The notes under the pieces were generated by a model that saw nothing but the letters and a program-made list of their open reading frames with translations, made no database searches and had not been told where the DNA came from. From the NCBI GenBank assembly GCA_034509755.1, contig CM067559.1, positions 19,202,501 through 19,266,500 on the forward strand: DNA of 64,000 nucleotides, written 5' to 3'. This document shows, one piece after another, positions 20,662 to 30,285 of this stretch. Source of the DNA: Anisodus tanguticus (Eukaryota; Streptophyta; Magnoliopsida; Solanales; Solanaceae). The translations under genes and the position numbers were made by a program. Numbering within the stretch: the stretch's first letter is position 1; every line of letters starts with the position of its first letter.

Positions 20662-23527
20662 ATTGATGTTCTTTCTGAAGGAAAAGTTATCATGGAAGGA
20701 AAGGTTGAGCATAAGTTTGCTATGACACCTCACACTCGTAACATGGAGGAGTACAGAAAAATGTGTCGTGAAAGGACAAATAAGTCCATGATCAAGAACA
20801 GACAAATACAGGCAAATCTCCTATCATTTGATCGCTTTTCTGATAAACTCACGCTTTATCTTTGTGTGCTCTGATTAAATTTACTGCAAAATCAGGTCGT
20901 TGTTAATGATCGTGGAGTCAATATGAGGCCTATGCCTGGGATGATCGGCATGATTGCGTCCAGTTCTAAGGTATACGGACCATCATTTATTCATCTAAAC
21001 ATGTAGAAATCTTGCCTTTCCTTTTATTCAGATTTTTTCTTTTTGATTGGTAAATCTAATTCATTATAATTAGCACCAAGTAGGTGCTGTAAAGTATTTA
21101 CAATAGGAAGCACAATTGCAGATTGTGCAAAGCACTTAAAAGTCAACCATGTCATCTATATCACTAGCAATATCCATGTCGTACCAGAAAAAAGAAGATG
21201 TACATATGTACTCAATGCTCAGTACAGGTTCCCGTTTTGCTTTAAAAAATTCTGGCATTCCTTTCCCTCTAGACAATCCACCAAATCACTGCAGGGATGG
21301 TGTTCCATCTCTCTGTCTTTCCTGATGCAAGCACTGTAGAAGCTTTGTATTCCTCGGCATGGTTCAAGTGACTCCTAGAATGTTAAGAAAGAAGCTATAG
21401 ATAGAGGTGAATGATCAATGGAGAAATAAGTGATTGACATCGTCATTCTCCTTTTAACACAGGCAGCATCTACTGCATATATTGATTCCCCCTTTTGAAG
21501 GTTTTCATGTGTTCAGAATGATTCTTTGGCCCCCAACCAGGTAAAACATTTAACTTTCGGTGGTGCACTAGTCCTCCAGATACATTTCCAAGGCCACTTT
21601 TCAACAACATTGGGTCTTCAACTGTTGGTAGCATGATTTAACAGAAAACTTGCAATTAGAATCCCATTTCCACCTTATAGTCAGTCATTCCTGAGAAGAA
21701 GGGGAGGGGTCCTGTGCAGACTGAGAGTTGTGAGAATAGGCTATAGGATGTCCATTTCCCAGCCATTGATATTGCTCCTGAATACTATGTTACCAGACTT
21801 ATTCATTCCAATAATCTGAGACTGATGCTTCAGAATTTTGTGCCACAGAATAAATTTGGGTACTCTCTTTCAGAGTTGACTGGCCAGACCAGATATCAAG
21901 CCAAAACTTACTTTCCTTCCATCTCCACTACTATTTGAGGTCTTGGACTGAACAGAGTATCGATTAGCACTCTTGTGTCTCCAGATACCACATTTATTAG
22001 CGAAGTGTGGTTGTTTTGTGATCCAAGGATTGAGAGTCCATATTTTGTTACTATTAAATTCTAAAATAAAAGGTTACTATTACATTCCTCTATAAAGCCC
22101 CTTCCTCGTTAAATCTCCAAAGCGATTTGTTGCAAACTGATACTTTGAGCCCTCAAATCCTTGACACCCATGTTCCCCGTCTTCGTATCAGTAGTGACTG
22201 CTGCCCGCTTTACCAGATCGAACGTTTTTCTTTCTCTACTCCCTTTCCACAGAAAATCTCGTTCTTCGTTTATCTGTTCTCTTTGTCATTGAAGCTGGCA
22301 AAGGGAACAAAGACATAGTGTAGGTGGGTAGGGACAGTGTTGATTAGTACAAGCCTACCTCCAAGTGACAGATACTTTCTCTTCCAACATGACAACTTTT
22401 CACATTTCTCCATGCAGTCGTTCCAATTTCCAAATGCTGGTTGCTTTAAACTTTGCATCCAAGGAAGATATACATCTGTCTTTAGACTTGATGCTAATTA
22501 CAGATTCATTTTGGAGTATTGTGTCTTTTCAGAGGTTCTTTCTGGTCGTATAATGTTATTGATTTGACATACTGCAATCTACTAAGTTGTAACCATCAGT
22601 TGAAACTCTTTATCCGGTTGAAAAAGATCCCGAAACGGAGTCCCTAGTTCACAAGCCTGTTCCCTAGTAAATGCCTTCTTGAGACAGAAATGCTTTTCAT
22701 GACCTCAAAGTACGATAAGGCATACAATTGGGATACATACACACCCATTATTATGCTTTTGAGCTCCTTGAAGTCTCATTATGTATTTCTGTCAGAGTAC
22801 TTTACCAGCTTGGCTCACTGTATTTAGTTATGTCATGGAACAATGGAAATGCTTTCCATGATCTTTCTAATCTCTGTAAGAAATGCAATGAAATAATGAG
22901 TAGCCTTTCTAAATCCGTTGTTCCCATGCAGGATAAGAAGAAAGCAGCTCCTGTTAAGGTGGCCAGAGGTCAAAAGAACTAGAAGGGACCGTGGGGAACT
23001 GGAGGATATCATGTTTAAGCTTTTTGAAAGACAACCTAACTGGACTTTGAAGAAGTTAGTGCAAGAGACAGATCAACCTGCGGTATGTTGTTGATCAAGA
23101 CGTCTATTCTGTTTTCAAATTCCTAGATTATTTTTTTCTTTTGTGGTCAGACACTTTTATTTTACTGGTTTTTCTTGGTTAATATTCACTGTTTTATCTT
23201 GAGGGAAGTGTGAGATTCACAGCAATAGCTCTTATCATCCAAGTCACATCACATAGTTTCGCTTTCATGTTTTCTCAGATATGTCCATTTTGCCCTCTCA
23301 ATCAGGGGCGACAAAAAGAGAGAAAACAATGATCATATTTCCTTTTGGTGCTGATTGGTTGCATTTCCCCTTGCCACATGATTTTGTATCTAATTAATTT
23401 ACTTGTTTTGCAGCAATTTTTGAAAGAGATACTGAATGAGCTTTGCGTGTACAATAAACGAGGAACAATTGATTATCTGGAACCCACTAACATACACTAT
23501 CTCAGTTATGTATTATCTGATTTCTAG
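20662..23527 (+). pseudogene. TFIIF beta subunit (RAP30-like) partial gene copy, frameshifted
   Basis: Four exon-like blocks read in order. 20662-20811: IDVLSEGKVIMEGKVEHKF, PHTRNMEEYRKMCRERTNKS, ending NRQIQ. 20896-20970: VVNDRGVNMRPMPGMIGMIA (25 codons). 22932-23082: DKKKAAPVKVA, then after a one-base insertion VKRTRRDRGELEDIMFKLFE and NWTLKKLVQETDQPA. 23414-23467: QFLKEILNELCVYNKRGT. The third and fourth blocks are the C-terminal winged-helix domain that binds DNA in the RNA polymerase II preinitiation complex. Acceptors (TCAG, GCAG, GCAG) and donors GTATAC and GTATGT look real; the first donor is GC. Exon 3 is 151 bp, one more than a multiple of three, and the usual ending after KRGT is replaced by unrelated codons to a stop at 23527. 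N-terminal exons are absent. I infer a pseudogene; expression cannot be judged. Confidence 0.85.
21035..22720 (-). mobile_element. LINE (L1-type non-LTR retrotransposon) 3' fragment in TFIIF-beta intron
   Basis: Minus strand, within the long intron 20971-22931. At 22458-22270 it reads NWNDCMEKCEKLSCWKRKYL and SLGGRLVLINTVPTHLHYVF, matching the region after RT in plant L1 LINEs (LS.WK...LSLGGRL.LINSVL). Further left it reads MGVKDLRAQSISLQQIAL, and near 21600-21450 degraded pieces of the C-terminal zf-RVT domain (KVKCFTW). The reverse transcriptase core and endonuclease are missing, consistent with the 5' truncation usual for LINEs. Multiple stops. A clear poly(A) end and target duplication were not found; a T-rich stretch at 21030-21050 may mark the 3' end. 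Confidence 0.75.
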
Positions 23528-24550
23528 TTATATTTTCTAATTGATTCCCCTAGTTTTAAGTTATGCATTAATGCTTTGAAAGTTCTCCATCTATTTGCTG
23601 TTTGAGTTTCTTCCCCTTTCTCCTTTTTTCCTTTCCTCCCCATCATTTATGGAAATGTCTGCATTTCATGTCAAATGGAAATGGCGACAGTGCACTATAT
23701 ATAAAGTCCCAATCTTGTTTCGTATTTTGTCCTTTCTGCTAGGAATTCCTTTTGGCTTTGTAGTGTGCTGAATAGATTTCCCTTATGTTGTGGTTAAGTA
23801 GTGGATAAATTTAGAATTGCCTCCAAATCAAATGTTCTTCCATCTGTCTATATTTATGAACAATGTCATTTTGTGGCAATTTCCTCAAAATCAAATTATC
23901 AATGATGATTAGCTTTCTGTGATTTTCACGCTTCCATAACTTTTTAGACCAAAATGATTAGTTAGACATTGTAATATGGAGCACATATGTATACAGGTGC
24001 TCCTTGTAGACTGAAGCTTCTTTATAGCTTTCAATAATCTCAATCGAGTTGAATTTTCGGAAGTGCTTGAATGTGGTCTGTATTTTCTCCTATCTAGTCT
24101 ATATTTTTCCTGGGCTGCTTTAACTTTGACGCGAAATACAAGTTGACTCCTATATCCAGTCTGCGCGTACTTCTAGATGCCTTTTCATCTCCTTGTTAAA
24201 AATAAGAAGGAATATGCGTAGAATTTGAACTGACTTTTGAAAATGTGTATGACCTTGCTGATATTTTCCAGTGTCACAATGTTTCAGGATAGCTCATAGT
24301 GTTGATTATTCTATGGTATTTTTCAGCATACAGACTTATCATTAAAGAGAGTAGAGAACTTGAAATTATTTTAGGGGAATATCTGTCTTATGTACCCTGT
24401 TTTTGATTGATGCGTCTATTTTGTAGTTTACTATAAGACCATGCAACCTGTATCTTAAAGCATCGTGTTGGATTCTTTGAAGAACGATGAATTGCATTCA
24501 CTTTCCTACAAATATAAAATTTCCGTGGTCAATATGCTATTTCGTGTTGT
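23528..24550. other. no recognisable gene
   Basis: I searched for the missing last TFIIF-beta exon (a Gln-Gly-Thr-Tyr-Glu-Leu-Lys type ending) and did not see it. The sequence is T-rich and intron-like. Confidence 0.45.
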
Positions 24551-24678
24551 TCATCTTTTTATTAGTTTTATAAGGTAAAACTGTGTACAATAGATCCTTA
24601 TGGTCCGGCTCTTCCCCATACCCGCGCATAGCAGGAGCTTAGTGCACCGGACTACCCTTTTCATCTTTTTATTAGTTT
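24551..24678 (+). mobile_element. 5'-truncated SINE (TS family of Solanaceae) with 18-bp target duplication
   Basis: The SINE body is 24569-24660. It carries GTACAATAGATCCTTATGG, TCCGGCTCTTCCCCATACC and AGGAGCTTAGTGCACCGG, which I recognise as the 3' half of the TS SINE consensus. It is flanked by a perfect direct repeat, TCATCTTTTTATTAGTTT, at 24551-24568 and 24661-24678, as expected of target-primed reverse transcription. The tRNA-derived promoter half is missing. The characteristic TTG tail is replaced by CCCTTT. Confidence 0.85.
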
Positions 24679-25231
24679 ATTAGTAATAACAGCACAAATT
24701 ATCTTTGAAACTTGAATTTGGACTTTGAATACAATACATGGCATCTTTCAGTATGTCAATCTGGATTGCGTTATTTCAGCTACGTTATGTATTCAACATT
24801 GGGATGCTGTAAGTGGGTAGTCATTTCCTTGCTGTCCCACAGAAGGTGCGCGATTTGTGTATAGCCCAGACATAAGTTTGAAATTAGTTCATCAGCTTTG
24901 CACTGATAAGTTAACATGGAGCTCGGTGCTCTTAAAATTGATGATGCAATTGCTACCTTTTCTTGATTATGAACAAGCTGCCAGTTTCCATGTTAGTGCA
25001 AGCATATTCATGGTGCTCTAGGTCTTAGTTTAAAAAAATGCACACCTCTAGGTTTATGATATTGACTCTCGAAGAATTTATAGGCCATATTCAGTACAAT
25101 CACAGGGAATTTGTAGACCTTGTATGAAAACGATATTCTGATAGCTTTGTAAGATTCAGAGGCTATTGTTGCGTACAACTTGAACTATGCAAATTAGCTC
25201 TCCATGTGCTTTTGACACTCAAAAGGGTATA
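24679..25231. other. no recognisable gene
   Basis: Spacer between the SINE and the MITE; no motif or repeat recognised. Confidence 0.45.
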
Positions 25232-25388
25232 GTTTTCCGCAAAGGTGGAGCCAAAATTTGAACTTTATGGGTTCTAAATTATAAAATAGCGACATCATGT
25301 ATTAGTAATTGAATTTTAAATTGAATTTTTTGTATATACACTTGGCGGAACCCATACTTTGGCTTCTAGCTCCACCTCTGGTCTTCCG
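25232..25388. mobile_element. 141-bp hAT-type MITE with 8-bp target duplication
   Basis: The element 25240-25380 starts CAAAGGTGGAGCC and ends GCTCCACCTCTG; its ends match as inverted repeats at 10 of 11 positions. Flanks are GTTTTCCG (25232-25239) and GTCTTCCG (25381-25388), an 8-bp duplication with one mismatch. Internal phrases such as TTATGGGTTC and GGCGGAACCCAT are typical of a MITE abundant in Solanaceae. No coding capacity. Confidence 0.85.
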
Positions 25389-26426
25389 TAGAGTAACACG
25401 CAGGAAACTTCCTGGAACTTAAATTGTTTTTTCTGGAATATTGGAGGTTATTGTCTTTGGTGTACGAACGAAGTTGCACCCAAGGTGTAATTTACTGGCC
25501 AATGAAGTATGTAAGCCATGAGCGATGATGATCCATTTTCAGCATAGACAAAAAGTACTATGTGATTTTTTATCTGTCTAAGTCTTGGTGGATATAATTA
25601 TTTTGAGCTTGTATTGGTAGGAGGTAGCTAGCATGTATCTGATTAAATATTCGAGGTAATAAAACTGCTGAGGTATGTATAGCTGGCGCTGGTGGTAAAA
25701 GTTGACAGACATTATTTTCAAGGTTTTTTTTCCTGCTACATTGGCATGGCCCTTAACATGTATCTTTCATGATTTTTTACTTAACAAGATTCATCTTATT
25801 AAAGTGACCATAATTACAAGAGTGCTTAGGTTATATATTTACATGGATTTTGCCCTAACAAGAATGTTTTTACCCCTGGTCATCGAGATGCCTACAAGAA
25901 TGTGGAAGTGGCAAGCAAATTGCCTGGTGTGGGCTCTTGTTGAGCACGGGTAGCAAACTAACATCCCCACTAATTTAACTTGTCAGATCAGGTATAAATC
26001 ATGAAATTGACCTACGAGGAATCTTCTTTCACTTTTATAAGATTTTTCTTGTTCCACCTTCACATTTTTTTGCCATTGGACAAAAGATTTATTAGACTTT
26101 AGCTGAGTACTGGTAACCTAGGGTGCCTACAAGTGGGACCCTTTTTGCTATATTACTCTTATGAATGTGGATTTCAAAAGTGGCTTACCAATATAGGGAA
26201 GGTAATTTCAAGATTGTTTTGATGAAGATAGAGATGGTCCTACACATGAATGGAATCTGTTCTAGTTTTATGTCTCTCTATCAAAAGGAAGTTCGTAGCA
26301 CATCTTGCTTTTTGGCATTGCACCTCTTGGTTGGAGTTTTCATTCCATACGTACTCCTATTTGATCGACTATTGGAGTTCGCAATGTATTCTGTTGGTAG
26401 TTAGACGTAGTTGTTTTTTGTTGTTG
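25389..26426. other. no recognisable gene
   Basis: Nothing recognisable. Readings of 79-98 codons at 26165-26546 overlap one another in different frames and lack any motif. Confidence 0.45.
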
Positions 26427-26718
26427 TTGATGTATACTATATACGGTAAAAATCGGCATGACACATGGCATGGTTTAAGTATGAGGTCGAAGGGAGTAGC
26501 AATGCTGTGCACCGGGTGCGAGGATACTCGGGGTGAGTTCGAGTGAAAGAGCAAGGCCGGGCGTAGACCGAACCAAGCAACACCGGGTAAGCGACCGAAG
26601 AAGCTTGATGCATGCCTGTTCTGGATTTGGTGCCAGCCGTTACTCTTTGGTCATTAAGTGGCCGTTATTGTCATTTAATTGCATTAAATTAGAGAATGGT
26701 TCTCGGACATAAATGCCT

Positions 26719-26812
26719 TGTATTGATAGCTGTTAATGTTGGGTTTGGTGTTGTGACATTTTGCATGTATTGATAGCTGTTAATGTTGAGTTTGGTGTTG
26801 TGACATTTTGCC
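26719..26812. repeat. 47-bp tandem duplication spanning host flank and LTR start
   Basis: Unit 1 at 26719-26765 and unit 2 at 26766-26812 each contain TGTATTGATAGC from the host LTR followed by the first 35 bases of the copia LTR (TGTTAATGTTG...). Units differ by one base (GGG versus GAG). Each unit thus includes the ATAGC target site plus the element terminus. Confidence 0.88.
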
Positions 26813-27859
26813 AAACATATCGTTTTCAGTACTAAGTTAGAATTCAGAAATGTTGGAACAAATGTCACGACATTCGAACCAACATTCTGTTAAACAGTTT
26901 TGCCTTACTTCACGGACTGAAGCAAATCTCGTGGGATTTTTACCACGATGTAAAAGTGACTTGGCAAGGTGTTTAGGAGCTGATGAAACACGTGGGAAGA
27001 ACGAGTCAAAGTTGGTGCTAAGCTTGGGGAACAAGTCCTAGAAGTTGAGGATTTCGCTTCATGCTCCAACAAATCCTATCGGCTGCCCACCTTTCCCTCA
27101 ACCTCCACAATTAATTGATGAAATTTTCAAGTAAGACTCTATACTATAAATAGAGAGGGAAGAAGAGTGAATCGATATCCAAAAAAAGATTACAAAAATA
27201 TCAAGAGAGCTCTCGAGAATTCATCTCAGAAAACTGGATTGCTAGTATTGCCTGAGCGTGTCGACGACATTCTGCCCAACATTATAATTGCTGCTTAGAT
27301 TCTAGATTTGTTCTTTATTGAAGCAATTATAATGAGATGTTGTCTATGTCTATTTAGATAGATTTTTCAGGCCGAAGTCATCTGCGACTTCAAACTTTTA
27401 ATTCCTTTGTATTATTTTGTAATATTGTAAAAGAAGAAATTTATTCTATTGTATATATATATATACACAATACTTTCGGTTAATGACCGTCATAGGTTAT
27501 ATAATCAATATAACCTATGTAAATATTAAACCTTTGTGTCTTTATTATTTCCGCAGTTTGAAGTCGCAGATGACTTCTGCCTGAAAAATCTATCTAAATA
27601 GACATAGATATACACAATACTTTCGGTTAATGACCGTCATAGGTTATATAATCAATATAACCTATGTAAATATTAAACCTTTGTGTCTTTATTATTTCCG
27701 CTGCATTTTACTCTTCAAAGGTTTTTCAGTTTTATCGAAGTGTTGTCACTTGTGTCAGACAACATTATTGCCGACATTTACAAACTGCATTGGCATTCGA
27801 TTTGTTTTTACTTTCAGTTTGTGTTTTATTATTCCATAACATACCCCCGGGACCTAACA
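26778..27859 (+). repeat. 5' LTR of copia element, with internal rearrangement
   Basis: Matches 35212-36172 from TGTTAATGTTG to GACCTAACA. It is longer because of a 147-bp insertion (27555-27701) made of an inverted copy of 27345-27396 followed by a direct copy of 27461-27554. The single-copy state in the 3' LTR shows that the change arose after insertion or is private to this LTR. Confidence 0.88.
27555..27701. repeat. compound inverted plus direct duplication within the 5' LTR
   Basis: 27555-27606 is the reverse complement of 27345-27396 with one mismatch. 27608-27701 repeats 27461-27554 apparently without mismatch. Both sources lie in the same LTR. Confidence 0.88.
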
Positions 27860-27861
27860 AG

Positions 27862-27874
27862 TGGTATTAGAGCC
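27862..27874 (+). promoter_or_regulatory. primer-binding site, initiator-Met type
   Basis: TGGTATTAGAGCC, three bases after the LTR end. It differs from the common plant TGGTATCAGAGCC at one position. Confidence 0.8.
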
Positions 27875-27886
27875 AACACTTGACAC

Positions 27887-29499
27887 AATAAGTGTTTGGT
27901 CCTATCATTTGAAGCTATGGATCCGCTAATCCAACTATTGGTAGACTTCCCATTTTAGATGGTACAAACTATGCCTATTGGAAGATTCGCCTACGTTCTC
28001 ACATAAAATCAATTGATGTTAGGGTATGGAGATCTATAACCAATGGGTATGTTGTTCCAATGTTGCCGCCGGATGAGGAATGTGACATTCTTGTTAAACC
28101 TGAATCCGAATGGACCGCGGAAGAAACCAATAATGCTAGCTTTAACGAAAAGACCTTAAATGCAATTTTTGGGTGGGTTGATCTTTACATGTTCAAACTC
28201 ATTCAAACTGCCCAATGGCCAAGGATGCATGAGATACTTTGCAAATTCATTGTGAAGGTAGCTCAAGTGTTCGTTGAACAAAGCTACGCATGCTCATGAG
28301 CAAATATGAACGTTTAAGGATGGAAGAAGCGGATGACATTAAATCCTATTTTGAAAAGTTGATTGACATAACTAATAAATGTCAAGTGCTTGGTGAACCA
28401 TTAACCAACACTCAACTAGTTGAAAAGGCTCTCCGTTCTCTTCCTGAAAAGTTCAACTTAAAGATTTGTGCCATTGAAGAGGCTCACAATCTTGCTACTA
28501 TGGACCTTCATACCTTAATGAGCATTCTCAAAACCTATGAGATGAACATTGAGAATCAAAGGGAACTGTATAAGATCAAGAATGTGGCACTTAAAGTCCA
28601 ATCCTCAAAAAATCAAATTAATGAAGAAGATGAAGATCATGAAGAATTTGGTGAAGGTGCTAATGTTGCCTTACTCACTCGAAAATACAATTCGATGGTG
28701 AAGAAATTCAACAATGAAAGGAATCAATCGAAATCTAAACAGCATCAAAGACAAGGTTTCAATCAAAAGCCCATAAAGTTCTTTCCAAGTACTCAAAAAG
28801 GAAATCCATTAAGAAGAACCAATTCAGATCGTACCAAATTTGATCCCAAACAACTAGAGTCTGTGCGATGTCATGCATGCTCGGGTTGAGGTCATATGCT
28901 AATGAATGTGCGAACACTCTAAGGAAATTTGGTAAGAATCTGTGGGTCTCGCTTAGTGACGATGAAGGAGAAGATGAAGGAGATCAAGAAGTCGAATCAC
29001 AAACAATGCTGACCATTGCTTACGAACAGTCACTGTCAGTTAATGAAGATGTCGTCTATAATGTTGCCTCAGATGTCACGATATTTTAGGGAACATCTGC
29101 GACGACATCTGCATCTCCAGCAACATCCGAAAGGTACATATTCTTTACCTATCCTGATGTTAATTGCTTTAGTGGTTTTATTTCTTGTGGTGATGATGAG
29201 TGTTTGAATCAAGTTGAATCCAACGATGAGATGATTAAGGAATTACAAAATATTTGTCAAGCCTTAATCGTTAAATCCAAGCAACTTAAATCAAAGGCTA
29301 AATCTTTAACTTGTGATAATGTAGATCTAAAAGGCACAATAACCCGATTAGAGGTTGCACTTACCAAAAATGATATAGAATTTGGTAAGATTCGTGCAAA
29401 ACTGGGTATAGCCGAAGCAACCTTCTGTAAGTTCAACTCAGGGACTTCTAAATTGGATGAAATACTCAGCTTTAGTAAACCGTCACATACAGGTATTGG
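27887..29499 (+). pseudogene. copia gag, copy 1, frameshifted
   Basis: Starts at the leader and ATG near 27916, where one base is missing relative to copy 2, putting the start out of frame. 28060-28299 and 28290-28889 carry the Gag/UBN2 domain: SKYERLRMEEADDIKSYFEK, LIDITNKCQVLGEPL, VEKALRSLPEKFNLKICAIEEA and TMDLHTLMSILKTYEMNIEN. The zinc knuckle CHACSG (28878-28889) is cut by a TGA and frameshift, then an acidic segment (SDDEGEDEGDQEVES) and a coiled-coil-like segment at 29204-29490 follow. Two TGA codons at 28230 and 28275 fall where Trp and Arg are expected. The reading is interrupted at 29500 by a hAT insertion. Gag would form the particle. Confidence 0.85.
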
Positions 29500-30277
29500 T
29501 AGGGGTGGGCGTATATCGGTTCGGTTTTGTATCCGAAAAATATGAACCGAATAAAAATAATTAAAAAAAAAAACCGAATACAACTTTTTTTTTTTTAAAA
29601 TCTATATGTTCGGTTTATATCGTCGAACGTATCAGATTATATCAGTTTTTTCTAATGGGCCGGTTCGGGTCGAGGAATTTTTTTGTTTTAAAAATTGAAT
29701 TTCCAAAACTGAAATTGACATTCACACCTACACTACCATGAAATTTCGACGTTAAAATCTATTGTGTATCGTGAGATGTTTACTAAAGAAAAAGAAAAAT
29801 TAGAAACCGATTTGGGGGAAAACACAAATTGATTGGGAAAATGGATGTTTTCATAAAAATTGGTTGTGCCAAACCGCCTCGTGGCTGTTTGGGCCGGCCC
29901 CGTCTCGAAAAAATACCCAAAATGAAAAATAAATCGGGTAAAACGGACATCCGAGCGCAGAGTTATGACCATTTAAAGTTTCACCAATTTACAACTACTT
30001 TGTCTCCCTACATTTTATGTCAATGCTTCCGTGATATGTTAATCAAGTTCATGCCGCATTCGATTTTCATAAAAGCTTCATAGATTGACTTCAATGGCTA
30101 TGATTCAAGAGATAGTAGTAGCCTAAAATAAAAAATAAGAATAATTATATATTTAATTCGATTTTTTCGATTCGGTTCGTATCCAAAATTAAAAACCGAA
30201 CCGAATTACTAAATCTTGATTCAGTTCGGTTTTTCGGTTCGGTTTTTTCGGTTCTTTGGGTTTTTTGCCCACCCCTA
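29500..30277. mobile_element. 778-bp non-autonomous hAT element with perfect 8-bp target duplication
   Basis: Ends are TAGGGGTGGGC and GCCCACCCCTA, perfect 11-bp inverted repeats. The flanks GGTATTGG at 29492-29499 and 30278-30285 are identical. Subterminal regions carry many CGGTTCGGTTTT and AACCGAACCGAA motifs in opposing orientation, as in plant hAT elements. Readings inside the element (29733-30330) have no transposase motif, so it depends on a transposase elsewhere. Confidence 0.93.
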
Positions 30278-30285
30278 GGTATTGG

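Noticed and set aside
22127..22567. Plus-strand readings of about 62-76 codons within the TFIIF-beta intron
   Set aside because: They are opposite-strand shadows of the LINE protein read on the minus strand at 22458-22270.
20662..23527. A functional TFIIF-beta gene
   Set aside because: A one-base insertion in exon 3, missing N-terminal exons and a replaced C-terminus argue against it, although sequencing error could explain the insertion alone.
27862..27874. tRNA gene fragments at TGGTATNAG sites
   Set aside because: These are retrotransposon primer-binding sites located next to LTR ends; no cloverleaf surrounds them.
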